NCBI RefSeq assembly: GCF_900120005.1
Contig: NZ_LT635454.1
Location: forward strand, 216,759 to 280,758
Origin: Holdemania sp. Marseille-P2844
Lineage (GTDB): Bacteria; Bacillota_I; Bacilli_A; Erysipelotrichales; Erysipelotrichaceae
DNA length: 64,000 bases
Direction: 5' to 3'
Part shown: in pieces, positions 24,032-33,794 of the stretch
Layout of the letters: the number at the start of each line of letters is the position of its first letter
Numbering within the stretch: position 1 is the first letter of the stretch
The notes under the pieces: model-generated
Databases searched by the model: none
The model's input: only the letters and a program-made list of their open reading frames with translations
What the model was told of the DNA's origin: nothing
Made by a program: the position numbers and the translations under genes

Positions 24032-25984
24032 GTGTCTGAAAAAATTGGAAAGATCAAAACGCTGCTGCTGATCCTGATTGTTGTCGAAGTGCTGGGCTTA
24101 GTCTGCCTGTATTTCCTGTTCGATCTGGATATCAAGCTCGCCGCTTTATACTTCATCATCAATACCCTGACGGTGTATTTCCTCGTGCAGTATTTTCAAG
24201 AGGACAGCCAGAACCGGATGTTCGGCGTTTCCCGAATTCTGGGCAGCGAAGCCAAGGATGCTTTCCAGTTTGGTCAGATTGGAATTCTGACGTATGATGA
24301 AAACTACACGATCACCTGGATGAGCGAATTGTTCGCTGATCGCGGCATCAACCGCATCTCCAAAAAGCTGACGATGTGGCTGCCAGAGGTCAATGATCTG
24401 ATTCAGGGGGATGTGGAAAAGGTCCAGGTCCAGATCGACGACCGGACCTATGAAATCGCGCGCAAGGAAGACGCCCGGATTTTGTTTTTCCAGGATGTCA
24501 CCGAGCAGCAGCAGCTGGAGAAAGCGTATCAGGAAGAACAGGTCGTCGTCGGTCTGATTCATCTCGATAACTACGAAGAATCCACGCAGTATGAAGAAGA
24601 ACAGGAGATCGCGATGATCAACAACAATATCCGCCAGCCGGTCGTCGAATGGGCGAAGAATCACGGCATGCTTCTGCGGCGGTTAAAGTCCGACCGGTTC
24701 CTCGTCGTTTTAAACGAGCGGATTTTCAAGCAGATCGTGGACGAGCGTTTCAGCATTCTGGCCCAGACCCGCAAGGCATCCCAGCAGCTCGATGTGGCGA
24801 TCACCCTGTCGATGGGCTTTGCCCGCGGAAGCAGCGATGTGGCGCAGTTGGATGAAATGGTCAACCAGCTGCTGGAACTGGCGCAGAGCCGGGGCGGCGA
24901 CCAGGTGGCGATCCGCCGTCAGGGCGAGGACGTCAAATATTTCGGCGGCAGCAGCGAAGCGCAGGAAAAGCGCAGCCGCGTGCGCGTGCGGATCATGGCG
25001 CATACGCTGCGCGATCTGATCAAGAAGAGCACGAACGTTATTTTATTAGGCCATAAGGAAGCTGATTTTGACTGTCTCGGTTCGCTGATGTGCTTAAGCC
25101 GAATCGTTCAGGCATATGACAAGCCATGCTGCATCATTTCCAAATCCGGCGGGATGGAGGAAAAGCTCAGCGGCGCGATGAATCTGTATAAGAAGGAACT
25201 GGAACCGCGTCATAAATTTGTCACGGAAAACGAAGCGCTGAACCAGCTGCGGGACGGAACGCTGGTCATCATGGCCGATCACCATCACCCAAGCCAGTCC
25301 AACGGCGCGCAGGTATTGGAAAAAGCCAAGAAGATCGCGATTTTCGATCATCACCGCCGCCGTACCGATCTGGATATCAACCCGATTCTTGTCTACATCG
25401 AACCGAGCGCATCCAGCGCTTGCGAATTGATCTCGGAATTTGTGCCGTATCAGACGGGAAAAGTCGACTTTATCAGCGAGGAAGCGACGATCATGCTGAC
25501 AGGGATGATGATCGACACCAACCGCTTTAAAGTCCGCACCGGCACCCGCACGTTTGAAGCCGCGGCGATGATTCGCCGCTGGGGTGCGGATCCGCAGGAA
25601 GCCGATAATTTATTAAAGGATGAATATTCTGAATTTGAAACGAAAACAAAGGTTTTAAAATTCTGTGAAAAAAGAGATAATGGTATTGTCATTTCCGCAG
25701 TGACGGACAATGAGATTCTTTCCCGCGCGATGCTGTCGCAGGTTGCCGATACGATTTTGATGATTAAAGGCGTGGAAGCCGCTTTTGTCATCGCCAGGAT
25801 CAGCGATTCCCAGACGGCGATCAGTGCGCGCAGCCGCGGCCATGTCAACGTGCAGGTGATTATGGAACGGATGCACGGCGGAGGGCATTTGAGCGCCGCC
25901 GCGCTGCAGCGGGAAAATACGAGCGTGGAAGATTTACGAACCGAGTTGATCGCCACGCTGGACGAAGTAATGAAGGAGGAATAA
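24032..25984 (+). CDS. gdpP: Cyclic-di-AMP phosphodiesterase GdpP
   Basis: 650 residues, the expected length. GTG start with AAGGAGGT 8 nt upstream. Two N-terminal membrane segments, a degenerate PAS domain (~65-155), a GGDEF-like domain without its signature (~165-300), then a DHH phosphoesterase domain (GHKEADFDCLGSLM, MADHHHPSQSNG, IFDHHRRR) and a DHHA1 domain (GGGHLSAAALQ). The metal ligands are all present. GdpP cuts c-di-AMP to pApA and so controls potassium, turgor and wall stress. Co-transcribed with DUF2232, rplI and dnaB. Confidence 0.96.
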   Translation: MSEKIGKIKTLLLILIVVEVLGLVCLYFLFDLDIKLAALYFIINTLTVYFLVQYFQEDSQNRMFGVSRILGSEAKDAFQFGQIGILTYDENYTITWMSELFADRGINRISKKLTMWLPEVNDLIQGDVEKVQVQIDDRTYEIARKEDARILFFQDVTEQQQLEKAYQEEQVVVGLIHLDNYEESTQYEEEQEIAMINNNIRQPVVEWAKNHGMLLRRLKSDRFLVVLNERIFKQIVDERFSILAQTRKASQQLDVAITLSMGFARGSSDVAQLDEMVNQLLELAQSRGGDQVAIRRQGEDVKYFGGSSEAQEKRSRVRVRIMAHTLRDLIKKSTNVILLGHKEADFDCLGSLMCLSRIVQAYDKPCCIISKSGGMEEKLSGAMNLYKKELEPRHKFVTENEALNQLRDGTLVIMADHHHPSQSNGAQVLEKAKKIAIFDHHRRRTDLDINPILVYIEPSASSACELISEFVPYQTGKVDFISEEATIMLTGMMIDTNRFKVRTGTRTFEAAAMIRRWGADPQEADNLLKDEYSEFETKTKVLKFCEKRDNGIVISAVTDNEILSRAMLSQVADTILMIKGVEAAFVIARISDSQTAISARSRGHVNVQVIMERMHGGGHLSAAALQRENTSVEDLRTELIATLDEVMKEE

Positions 25985-25987
25985 ACG

Positions 25988-26437
25988 ATGAAAGTCATTT
26001 TATTAAGCGATGTCAGCAAGGTAGGCAAGAAAGGCGCGATCGTGGAGGTTGCCGACGGATATGCCCGCAACTTTCTGATCCGCAACCGTCTGGCTGTTCA
26101 GGCTACGGCCAAGAGTCTGGAAATTCTGGACGAACAGAAGGTTCAGGCGAAGCTGAACGAAAAGGAAATGGAAGCTCAGGCCCGCGAAACGGCGGCGAAG
26201 CTGGAAAAGATCATGCTTCAGTTCTCGGTTAAGAGCGGCAAGGAAGGCCGCGTCTTCGGTTCCGTATCGACGAAGCAGATTGCCCAGGAATTAGAGCGCA
26301 AACACGGCATTCATATCGACAAACGCAAGATTCTCGATACCGCGCCGATCCAGAGCCTCGGCGTCACCAATGTCCGGATTGAACTGTATAAGGACGTGAT
26401 CGGGACGATCCGCGTCCAGGTTACAGGAAAAGAGTAA
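25988..26437 (+). CDS. rplI: 50S ribosomal protein L9
   Basis: 149 residues. N-terminal L9 signature (MKVILLSDVSKVGKKGAIVEVADGYARNFLI reduced: GKKG...VADGYARNFLI), long central helix, C-terminal domain with SVSTKQIAQEL. Starts 3 nt after gdpP with GAAGGAGGA. Confidence 0.97.
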   Translation: MKVILLSDVSKVGKKGAIVEVADGYARNFLIRNRLAVQATAKSLEILDEQKVQAKLNEKEMEAQARETAAKLEKIMLQFSVKSGKEGRVFGSVSTKQIAQELERKHGIHIDKRKILDTAPIQSLGVTNVRIELYKDVIGTIRVQVTGKE

Positions 26438-26443
26438 TCGCGT

Positions 26444-27775
26444 ATGCGGCAGATGCCCAGCAGTATTGACGCCGAACAGTCGTTGTTGGGTTCGCTCTTC
26501 ATCTATCCCAACAGCGTCCGCATCGCGTCTGAAGAAGGACTGCGCAGTGAAGAATTCTTTTTAGAAGCACATCGCAAAATCTACGCCGCCGTGGAAACAC
26601 TCAACGGCGAAGGCAAACCGGTCGACGCCGTATCGGTAGCCAGTCTTCTGACCGATCAGGGACTGTTGGCTTCAGTCGGCGGTCTGGAATACATCATGCA
26701 GCTGGCGGACAGTTCCGTAACCTCCGCCAGTACGAAATACTATATCGAGCTGATCCAGTCCAAAGCGTTATTGCGCAATTTAATTGAAACCGCGCAGAAT
26801 ATCGCAGAGGAAGGGATGCAGAATGCCGGCGACATGGAAACGATGATGGACATGGCGGAAAAGCAGATCCTCGACGTGACGCGCCGGCGCAAGACGACCG
26901 ATTTTAAATCCAGCAACGAAGTCGTAAACGAGGTCATTGAAAATATCCATAAAATGAGCGCGCAGAAATCCGGCGTGACCGGCGTGGCGACGGGGTACCG
27001 CGATCTGGACAACACGACCAACGGGTTCCAGCGCGGCGACCTGATCATCCTGGCGGCCCGACCTTCGATGGGCAAGACTGCCTTCGCGTTAAACGTCGCA
27101 ATGCAGATCGCGCAGCTCAACCATCAGGCCGCGGCGATCTTTTCTCTGGAAATGCCTGCCGAGCAGCTGATCTCCCGTATGCTTTCCGCCAAAAGCCGGG
27201 TTCCGGGCGGCCAGCTGCGCACCGGCTTTCTCAACAACAACGAATGGAACCAGCTTAACGAAGCCGCTGCCGATTTGAAGGCGACGAAGATCTTCATTGA
27301 CGATTCTCCGAACGTGCGGGTTTCCGAGATTCATTCCAAATGCCGCAAGCTTCAGGCGGAGCACGGTCTGGCCGTCATCCTGATCGACTACATTCAGCTG
27401 ATCACCGGCAGCGGCCGCAATCCCGATAACCGCCAGCAGGAAGTTTCGGAGATTTCCCGCGGTCTCAAAGGGCTGGCGCGTGAGCTGCAGGTGCCGGTCA
27501 TCGCTTTGTCGCAGCTGTCCCGATCTGTTGAAAAACGTGAGGACAAGCGGCCGATGCTGTCCGACCTGCGTGAATCCGGAGCCCTGGAACAGGATGCCGA
27601 CATCGTTATGTTCTTATACCGCGATGAATACTATCAGCGGGAAAAGAGCGAGGAAGGCACGGAAAAAACAGAAATTAACATCGCCAAGCATCGTAACGGT
27701 CCGACCCGTCAGATCGAGCTGGCGTTTGAACGCAACATCAACGCCTTTTACAACTATGAGAATCAGAATGGGTAA
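26444..27775 (+). CDS. dnaB: Replicative DNA helicase DnaB/DnaC type
   Basis: 443 residues. N-terminal domain with PSSIDAEQSLLGSL, linker helix, and RecA-type motor: Walker A ARPSMGKTAFALN, Walker B VILIDYIQLI, the QLSRSVEKREDKRP segment and DLRESGALEQDADIV near the end. It is the hexameric helicase at the fork (called DnaC in B. subtilis). ATG 26444 or 26453 are both possible; the first is used. Confidence 0.97.
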   Translation: MRQMPSSIDAEQSLLGSLFIYPNSVRIASEEGLRSEEFFLEAHRKIYAAVETLNGEGKPVDAVSVASLLTDQGLLASVGGLEYIMQLADSSVTSASTKYYIELIQSKALLRNLIETAQNIAEEGMQNAGDMETMMDMAEKQILDVTRRRKTTDFKSSNEVVNEVIENIHKMSAQKSGVTGVATGYRDLDNTTNGFQRGDLIILAARPSMGKTAFALNVAMQIAQLNHQAAAIFSLEMPAEQLISRMLSAKSRVPGGQLRTGFLNNNEWNQLNEAAADLKATKIFIDDSPNVRVSEIHSKCRKLQAEHGLAVILIDYIQLITGSGRNPDNRQQEVSEISRGLKGLARELQVPVIALSQLSRSVEKREDKRPMLSDLRESGALEQDADIVMFLYRDEYYQREKSEEGTEKTEINIAKHRNGPTRQIELAFERNINAFYNYENQNG

Positions 27776-27797
27776 CGACCCCGAAAGGGAGGATTGA

Positions 27798-29306
27798 ATG
27801 AAAAAATGGATACCGATTGCCGCCGCGCTGGTTTTAAGCGCGCTGATCGCCGGGCTGTGGCCATCCCTCTCCCGGGCGAATCAGGTTGTCGCGGCACAGG
27901 GAAAGGTGGAAGAAAGTTTGCTTCCCCAGCAGGTTGTAAGTCTTTCCGCTCAGCCGCAGACGGTAAAAAAAATCTATAACGCCGGAAAACTGGTCGGCGT
28001 CGTCAACGATTACGCGAAAGTCGAAGCACTGTTGGATGAAGTCTACCACAGCGTTTATGAGGATGATTTTCCCAATACCCGTCTGGAGCTGGGGGAAGAT
28101 CTGATCGTGACCGACGAGCTGAGCTACACCCGGTACGAGAATATCGACGCGGCGATTTGCGCGTACTTGAAGGAAAACGATCTGTTTTCCGTCGAAACCA
28201 ACCGGATTGACTTTTCGGATGAAAACGACGTGTACGCGACGATCTACGTTAAGAATCTCCAGGATTTTTATGACGCCCGGGATCAATACCTGTTGAATTT
28301 CGTGTCCAAAGAGACGCTGGATACAGTGCGGATGGGACAATCCACACCGGAGCTGAAGACCTACGGCACCCGCGAGGTCAGCATCGACGTGCTTGAGAAA
28401 ATGACCGTTACCAATGGCCGGGCTTCATCTTCCAATATTCTGAAAGACAAGCAGGAAATCCTGCACTATTTAAGCTATGGGGCCGACCCGAATCTGGAAA
28501 TGAAATACTACACGGTTGTCGAAGGCGATATGATCGACGGCGTCGGCACGAAGAACGGGCTGTCCGCCCAGCAGGTCGTGTCGATCAACAGCGATCAGCT
28601 GGACAATGTCGATCAGCTGATCCAGCCGGGCATGGTGCTCAACGTCACCAATTTCCAATCTCCGATTACGATCAAGGTTACCAAGGAGCGCGTCGCCAAA
28701 GAAGAAGTTTATCCGGAGGATCCGATTTACAAGGAAGATCCGAATATGAAGGAAGGCTCCTCCGTCATTGACGTGCATGCTCAAAATGGTTCACGCAACG
28801 CGTTCTATGAGGAAGTCTGGATTAATGGCGAGAATACCGGCGGTACGCTGGTGTCCTCGATTATCACCCGCCAGCCGGTCCGCGAAGAAACGCGCGTCGG
28901 CACGAAGGTCATCCCGGGCTATGGCACCGGTACATTCCGCTGGCCGGTTGACAATCCGTCGATTACCTGCCGCTGGGGCTGTTACAGAGGGCATCAGGCG
29001 ATCGACATCAAGAACTCCTATAACCGCTATGGTAATCTGTATGCGGCTGACCGCGGCACGATCGTAGAAGCCAGCTACAGCCCGATTAACGGCTACTATC
29101 AGATCATTGACCACAATAACGGCTATAAGACCTATTACGGCCACATGAATCAACCTGCCTTCTTCAAAGTCGGACAGAACGTCGAAAAAGGCGAGATTAT
29201 CGGCCAGATCGGCATGACCGGCCGGGCGACCGGGCCGCACGTTCATTTCTTCATCATGAAAAACGGCGTGCGTCAGAATCCGTGCAACGGGTGGCTGCCA
29301 TGTTAG
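27798..29306 (+). CDS. Exported M23 peptidase with LysM-like and G5 domains
   Basis: 502 residues. AGGGAGGA precedes ATG. Signal or anchor segment (~4-25), a ~180-residue domain of unknown type, a LysM-like stretch (~230-285: YYTVVEGDMIDGVGTKNGLSAQQVV...IQPGMVLNV), a G5 domain (~290-370, KVTKERVAKEEV...VREETRVGTKVI), and a C-terminal M23 domain with HQAID, YYGHMN and HVHF, so metal ligands and catalytic His are present. It should cleave peptidoglycan peptide bridges. It sits between dnaB and the yycJ-htrA-rlmH set, and its stop codon overlaps the start of yycJ. Confidence 0.9.
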   Translation: MKKWIPIAAALVLSALIAGLWPSLSRANQVVAAQGKVEESLLPQQVVSLSAQPQTVKKIYNAGKLVGVVNDYAKVEALLDEVYHSVYEDDFPNTRLELGEDLIVTDELSYTRYENIDAAICAYLKENDLFSVETNRIDFSDENDVYATIYVKNLQDFYDARDQYLLNFVSKETLDTVRMGQSTPELKTYGTREVSIDVLEKMTVTNGRASSSNILKDKQEILHYLSYGADPNLEMKYYTVVEGDMIDGVGTKNGLSAQQVVSINSDQLDNVDQLIQPGMVLNVTNFQSPITIKVTKERVAKEEVYPEDPIYKEDPNMKEGSSVIDVHAQNGSRNAFYEEVWINGENTGGTLVSSIITRQPVREETRVGTKVIPGYGTGTFRWPVDNPSITCRWGCYRGHQAIDIKNSYNRYGNLYAADRGTIVEASYSPINGYYQIIDHNNGYKTYYGHMNQPAFFKVGQNVEKGEIIGQIGMTGRATGPHVHFFIMKNGVRQNPCNGWLPC

Positions 29307-30118
29307 GCTCGATGGAATTTTACCTGTTGGCGAGCGGTTCCAAGGGTAACTGTTTTGTGTTAAAAACCGCCGCCACGCAGATCGTGATCGACTGCGGCAC
29401 GACCAGGACTTATTTAACACGCAGTTTTCACATGATCGGTGTAGACTATCTGAACACAGAAGCACTGTTGGTCACCCATGGTCACCGCGACCATACAAGC
29501 CAGCTCAAGATGTTTTCCGGTGTTGAAGCCTATGCGGCTTTCAGTCTGGAAAACCGTGCGGATCAGCACTGGATCAAGCCCTATACGCCATTTCAGGTGG
29601 GCGATCTCAGAGTGACGCCGCTGCCGCTGTCCCACGATGCTGAAAATACCGTTGGCTTCGTTTTGGAAACGGCGCAGGAAAAGCTGGTGTACATTACCGA
29701 TACCGGATATGTCCGGGAGGAATGCGTGCCGTTGATCGCCGATGCGGACTATTACGTGATGGAAAGCAATCACGATGTGGGAATGCTGATGCAGACCCGC
29801 CGTCCCTATCCGATCAAAATGCGCATTCTTTCCGACAGTGGACATCTGTGCAACGAGGACTGTGCCCATCTGCTGACGCGCTTAGTCACGCCGCGGACTC
29901 GTTCGATCTTCTTGGCGCATCTCAGCGAAGAAGCGAACCAGCCGCAGCTGGCCCGGCAGGTCAGCGCCGACGCTTTGAAACAATGCGCCTGCCGAAAGGA
30001 TCTGGTGCTGAAAGCCGCGGGACAGTATGAAATACTCATGGGAGGATGCCGATATGAAGAAAGGCTTGATTCTGCTTACCGCCCTGCTGGCGTGCTGGAA
30101 CTTGGTTCTGACCGTTGA
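29300..30118 (+). CDS. yycJ: YycJ/WalJ-type metallo-beta-lactamase-fold protein
   Basis: Begins MLGSMEFYLLASGSKGN; ATG 29300 is used (GGGTGG upstream) although 29312 is also possible. Metal motif THGHRDHTSQL with further ligands in PLSHDAENTVGF, YITDTGYV, ESNHDVGML and HLSEEANQ. WalJ proteins are MBL-fold nucleases/hydrolases encoded with the WalRK wall-stress system; here walRK is absent but the downstream htrA-rlmH order is the usual one. The end overlaps htrA by 65 nt. Confidence 0.87.
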   Translation: MLGSMEFYLLASGSKGNCFVLKTAATQIVIDCGTTRTYLTRSFHMIGVDYLNTEALLVTHGHRDHTSQLKMFSGVEAYAAFSLENRADQHWIKPYTPFQVGDLRVTPLPLSHDAENTVGFVLETAQEKLVYITDTGYVREECVPLIADADYYVMESNHDVGMLMQTRRPYPIKMRILSDSGHLCNEDCAHLLTRLVTPRTRSIFLAHLSEEANQPQLARQVSADALKQCACRKDLVLKAAGQYEILMGGCRYEERLDSAYRPAGVLELGSDR

Positions 30119-31145
30119 GCTGTGGCAGGTAAAAAAAGAGAAGTCACAGGAACCGCCGACGCAGGATCCGCAGCAGTCGACGCGCCCGGTTTCGGTCGTT
30201 ACCTCGGATATCACCAAGATCGTGGAGCGCAGCGAAGCGAAGGTGACCGGCGTGTCGGTTCTGGATGAGACTGGCGAAGATCTGATCGCCAGCGGCAGCG
30301 GCACGATTTACAGTACGACCAGCGAGGCCGTGTATATCATAACCAATCAGCATGTCATCACTTCCGGCGGCCCGATCCACGTATCGTTTGCCAATGGCGA
30401 ACAGCTGCCGGCGGAGTTAGTCGGAGCCGATCCCTATACCGATCTGGCCTTGCTGAAGGTGATTCCCGATTTCCGGGCCGAAGCCTTCGATCAGGGCGAT
30501 TCGTCGCTGTGCAAAAAAGGCGAGTGGGTCATGGCGATCGGACATTCGATGGGGGCGGAAGCCGACGGCAGCGTGACGGTCGGCGTGATTTCCTCCAAAG
30601 ACCGCACGATTTCAATGGATGTGGATAAAGACGGAACGGACGATTGGGACATGCTTGTGCTGCAGACCGACGCGGCCATCAATGCCGGCAACAGCGGCGG
30701 CCCGTTGATCAATATGAACGGCGAGCTGATCGGCATTACGACGATGAAGCTGCAGGGGAATTCTACCGAGGGCATCAGCTTCGCGATTCCGATCAACGAA
30801 GTCACGACGATTGTGGAACAGCTGAAGGCCAGCGGCAAGGTCAACCGGCCGTTTGTCGGCATCAGCGGCAAGGACGTCAGCGCTCTGACCAGCTATCAGA
30901 AAAGCTATATGGGCATCAGTCTGGATCAGACCGAAGGTCTTTTGGTCACCAAGATTGCTGAGGAATGCCCGGCTGAAAAAGCCGGCGTGCATGTCAACGA
31001 CATCCTGATCCGTTTCGACGGATCGCCGGTGGACAGCTATAAAACCTTCCGCAAGCTGCTGTATGGCAAAACGATCGGCGATCCGGCTGAGCTGGTCGTT
31101 CTGCGCAACAATCAGGAAGTCAAGCTGAGCGTGACGATTGAATGA
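30054..31145 (+). CDS. htrA: HtrA/DegP-type serine protease, membrane-anchored
   Basis: 363 residues from ATG 30054 (GGGAGGATG upstream; the longer frame adds nine residues without a site). N-terminal membrane segment (~3-22), trypsin-like domain with catalytic triad in TNQHVIT (His), YTDLALLKV (Asp) and INAGNSGGPL (Ser), then one PDZ domain (~265-360; CPAEKAGVHVNDILIRFDG). It degrades or refolds misfolded exported proteins. Overlaps both neighbours, indicating tight coupling with yycJ and rlmH. Confidence 0.95.
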   Translation: MKKGLILLTALLACWNLVLTVELWQVKKEKSQEPPTQDPQQSTRPVSVVTSDITKIVERSEAKVTGVSVLDETGEDLIASGSGTIYSTTSEAVYIITNQHVITSGGPIHVSFANGEQLPAELVGADPYTDLALLKVIPDFRAEAFDQGDSSLCKKGEWVMAIGHSMGAEADGSVTVGVISSKDRTISMDVDKDGTDDWDMLVLQTDAAINAGNSGGPLINMNGELIGITTMKLQGNSTEGISFAIPINEVTTIVEQLKASGKVNRPFVGISGKDVSALTSYQKSYMGISLDQTEGLLVTKIAEECPAEKAGVHVNDILIRFDGSPVDSYKTFRKLLYGKTIGDPAELVVLRNNQEVKLSVTIE

Positions 31146-31618
31146 TCCGGGTGATCGCCGTCGGGCGCATTAAGGAAAAACCGATGCAGCAGTGCATCCA
31201 GGAATACCTGAAACGGCTGCAGCCGTATTGTAAGACGGAGATTGTTGAAGTCGACGACATCGCCGCGCCGCAATCCAATTCCCCAGCGCAGAACGAGCAG
31301 GTGAAGCAGAGGGAAGGCGAACGGATTCTGGCGAAGCTGAAAAAAGAAGAAACCGTGGTTCTGCTCGATTTAAAAGGCAAGTCCTATACTTCCGAGCAGC
31401 TGGCAGAGCAGATCCAGCAGATTTTCAGCTACCAGGGCAGTCAGATCGCTTTCGTCATCGGCGGCTCGCTGGGCGTCAGTCCGGAAGTGATCGCCCGGGC
31501 CGATCTGCGCTGGAAGCTTTCGGATCTGACATTTCCCCATCAGCTGTGCCGTTTGTTGGTTCTTGAACAAATTTATCGAAGTTTCAGGATTTTAAATCAC
31601 GAACCTTATCACAAATGA
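31142..31618 (+). CDS. rlmH: 23S rRNA pseudouridine-1915 N3-methyltransferase
   Basis: 158 residues, SPOUT fold. IRVIAVGRIKEKPMQQCIQEYLKRLQPY at the N-terminus (key part GRIKEK...EYLKRL), SAM-knot FVIGGSLGVSPEV, and C-terminal LTFPHQLCRLLVLEQIYRSFRI (key part HQLCRLLVLEQIYR) ending NHEPYHK. ATGA overlap with htrA. Confidence 0.96.
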   Translation: MIRVIAVGRIKEKPMQQCIQEYLKRLQPYCKTEIVEVDDIAAPQSNSPAQNEQVKQREGERILAKLKKEETVVLLDLKGKSYTSEQLAEQIQQIFSYQGSQIAFVIGGSLGVSPEVIARADLRWKLSDLTFPHQLCRLLVLEQIYRSFRILNHEPYHK

Positions 31619-31658
31619 AAGCGGTGACTGAAAGCCCTATCGTTTCTTCACTTTCTTC

Positions 31659-31687
31659 TTGTAACACGTTCAAAAATGAGTTAAAAT
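31659..31687 (+). promoter_or_regulatory. Promoter of ptsH
   Basis: TTGTAA (31659-31664), 17-nt spacer, TAAAAT (31682-31687). Confidence 0.7.
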
Positions 31688-31719
31688 GAATTCAGGTAGA
31701 GCAGGAGGTAAAAAACAAA

Positions 31720-31986
31720 ATGAAACAGATTTCTGTATTGGTTATTGATCCAGTTGGCTTACATGCACGTCCGGCAACGGTTGCAGTCAACGCTGCCAGC
31801 AAGTTTAAGAGCGAAGTGAAGGTTGCTTATAAAGGACGTTCTGTCAACATGAAATCCATCATGGGTGTTATGTCCCTGGGCATTCCGACACAGTCCGAAG
31901 TGACGGTAACCTGTGAAGGCGAAGACGAAGAAGTCGCAATCACAACAATCGAAGAAGTTCTGCGTGCACAGAAAGTAATTGCATAA
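31720..31986 (+). CDS. ptsH: Phosphocarrier protein HPr
   Basis: 88 residues. Active-site His15 in GLHARPAT and regulatory Ser46 in NMKSIMGVMSL are both present, so it should carry phosphate for the PTS and also be phosphorylated by HPr kinase to act as CcpA corepressor. It is transcribed alone: its own promoter before and a strong terminator after; ptsI is not adjacent. Confidence 0.97.
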   Translation: MKQISVLVIDPVGLHARPATVAVNAASKFKSEVKVAYKGRSVNMKSIMGVMSLGIPTQSEVTVTCEGEDEEVAITTIEEVLRAQKVIA

Positions 31987-32000
31987 GTTGGATTGAATAA

Positions 32001-32030
32001 GAAGATGCGCGGCATCTTCTTTTTTTTCCA
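32001..32030 (+). terminator. Terminator after ptsH
   Basis: Stem GAAGATGC/GCATCTTC with a 3-nt loop, then nine T. Confidence 0.9.
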
Positions 32031-32037
32031 AGGGCTA

Positions 32038-32051
32038 TGTAAGCGCAAACA
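32038..32051 (+). promoter_or_regulatory. Candidate catabolite-responsive element (cre) before pgcA
   Basis: TGTAAGCGCAAACA matches the CcpA consensus TGWAARCGYTWNCW at 13 of 14 positions. It lies 34 nt before the pgcA start. Confidence 0.55.
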
Positions 32052-32084
32052 TTGTCGAAATTGATCATCAAGGGAGGAAAAACT

Positions 32085-33779
32085 ATGATCGAAGAATTGT
32101 ATCAGCGGTGGCTGAATCATCCGCACATCGACCCGCAGCTGAAAAAAGAGCTGGCGGGCATGAGTGAGAAAGAAAAGCAGGATGCGTTCTATACGAATAT
32201 TGAATTTGGTACGGCGGGCATGCGCGGTCTGTTAGGCGCGGGCACCAACCGCATCAACATCCACACGATCCGCAAGGCGAACGAGGGCTTTGCCCGCTAC
32301 ATCGTCGGCTGCGGCGAGGAAGCGATGCGCCGGGGCGTGGCGATTGGTTACGATAACCGCCACATGTCCAGCGAGTTCGCACGGGAATCCGCGGCGGTCT
32401 TAGCGAGCCATGGGATTACCAGCTATGTTTTTGAAACACTGCGGCCAACGCCGGAGCTGTCCTTCGCTGTTCGGAATCTGAACTGTTTTGGCGGCATCAT
32501 GATCACCGCTTCGCACAATCCGCGGGAATACAACGGTTATAAGCTGTATGATGAAACCGGCTGTCAGTTAGTGCCGGATTTAGCCCAGCAGGTCATCGAT
32601 CAGGTCAACGCCGTCGAGGATGAACTGGCGATCGATCCGCAGCTCACATCCGCGCAGCAGGAGCTGATCCACATGATCGGCAAAGACGTCGATGAAGCTT
32701 ATTATGAAAACGTGCTTTCGATTCAGTTAAATCCGGACGTCAATCGCGATCTGGTGGAAATCGTCTTCTCACCGGAACATGGCACCGCCAACATTCCGGT
32801 CCGCGAAGTCTTTACCCGCGCCGGTTATCATTTCACGCCGGTTGAGGAACAGTGCACGCCGGATCCGGATTTCTCCTGCACCAAGACTCCGAACCCGGAA
32901 GAAAAGGGGGCTTACGAGCTGGCGTTAAAGCTGGCTGAAGAAAAGAAGGCCGATATCATTCTGGTCTGCGACCCGGATGCCGACCGGATGGGCGTCGGCG
33001 TGCTGCATGAGGGCGAGTATGTGCTGCTCAGCGGCAACCAGAGTGGTTCCGTTTTGATCGAATACATCCTTTCTCAGCTGCAGGCGAAAGGCAAGATGCC
33101 GCAGAATCCGGTGATGTTCAATACGATCGTTACCAGCGATCTGGGTGAAAAAATTGCTTCCAAATACGGTGTGGAAACGGAAAAGACGCTGACCGGCTTC
33201 AAATTCATCGGCGAAAAAGTCGCCAAGTATGAAAAGACGCAGGCCAAGAACTATGTGTTCGGGTATGAGGAAAGCTACGGTTCTCTGATCAAACCGTTTG
33301 TCCGCGATAAAGACGCGCCGCAGGCTTGTCTGATGCTGGCGGAAGCAGCTTGCTTCTATAAGGCTCAGGGCAAGACGCTGGTCGACGTGCTGAACGGTCT
33401 GTACGCCGAACTGGGCTATTACAAGGAGAGCCAGACCTCGCTGACGTTGAAGGGTCAGAAGGGTGCGCTGCGGATCAAAGAGATTCTGGACACGCTGCGC
33501 AAGGACAAGCCGGCGCAGATCGGCGGTACTGCGGTTGCCGCGATTGAAGACTATCAGGAAGCAACCCGCGAGGAAAACGGCGTGATCGCTGCTCTGGAGG
33601 GCTTCTCCAGAAGCAACGTGCTGAAATACTATCTGGCCGACGGTTCCTGGATAGCGATCCGTCCAAGCGGCACTGAACCGAAATGCAAGTTCTATTACTG
33701 CATCAAGGGAACCAGCGCGCAGGATGCCGAAGCCAAGACGGAAGTCATGCAGAAAGCGATTGCCGATTTAGTCGCATAA
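32085..33779 (+). CDS. pgcA: Phosphoglucomutase (alpha-D-phosphohexomutase family)
   Basis: 564 residues from ATG 32085 (AAGGGAGGA upstream). Phosphoserine loop TASHNPREYNGYK, metal loop DPDADRMGVG, sugar-binding GYEESYG and phosphate-binding RPSGTEPKCKFY. It interconverts glucose-6-P and glucose-1-P, linking glycolysis to the glycogen genes elsewhere in the window. Length and motifs match the PgcA/YhxB type of Firmicutes rather than GlmM. Confidence 0.93.
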   Translation: MIEELYQRWLNHPHIDPQLKKELAGMSEKEKQDAFYTNIEFGTAGMRGLLGAGTNRINIHTIRKANEGFARYIVGCGEEAMRRGVAIGYDNRHMSSEFARESAAVLASHGITSYVFETLRPTPELSFAVRNLNCFGGIMITASHNPREYNGYKLYDETGCQLVPDLAQQVIDQVNAVEDELAIDPQLTSAQQELIHMIGKDVDEAYYENVLSIQLNPDVNRDLVEIVFSPEHGTANIPVREVFTRAGYHFTPVEEQCTPDPDFSCTKTPNPEEKGAYELALKLAEEKKADIILVCDPDADRMGVGVLHEGEYVLLSGNQSGSVLIEYILSQLQAKGKMPQNPVMFNTIVTSDLGEKIASKYGVETEKTLTGFKFIGEKVAKYEKTQAKNYVFGYEESYGSLIKPFVRDKDAPQACLMLAEAACFYKAQGKTLVDVLNGLYAELGYYKESQTSLTLKGQKGALRIKEILDTLRKDKPAQIGGTAVAAIEDYQEATREENGVIAALEGFSRSNVLKYYLADGSWIAIRPSGTEPKCKFYYCIKGTSAQDAEAKTEVMQKAIADLVA

Positions 33780-33794
33780 GTGAAGAATAAAAGA

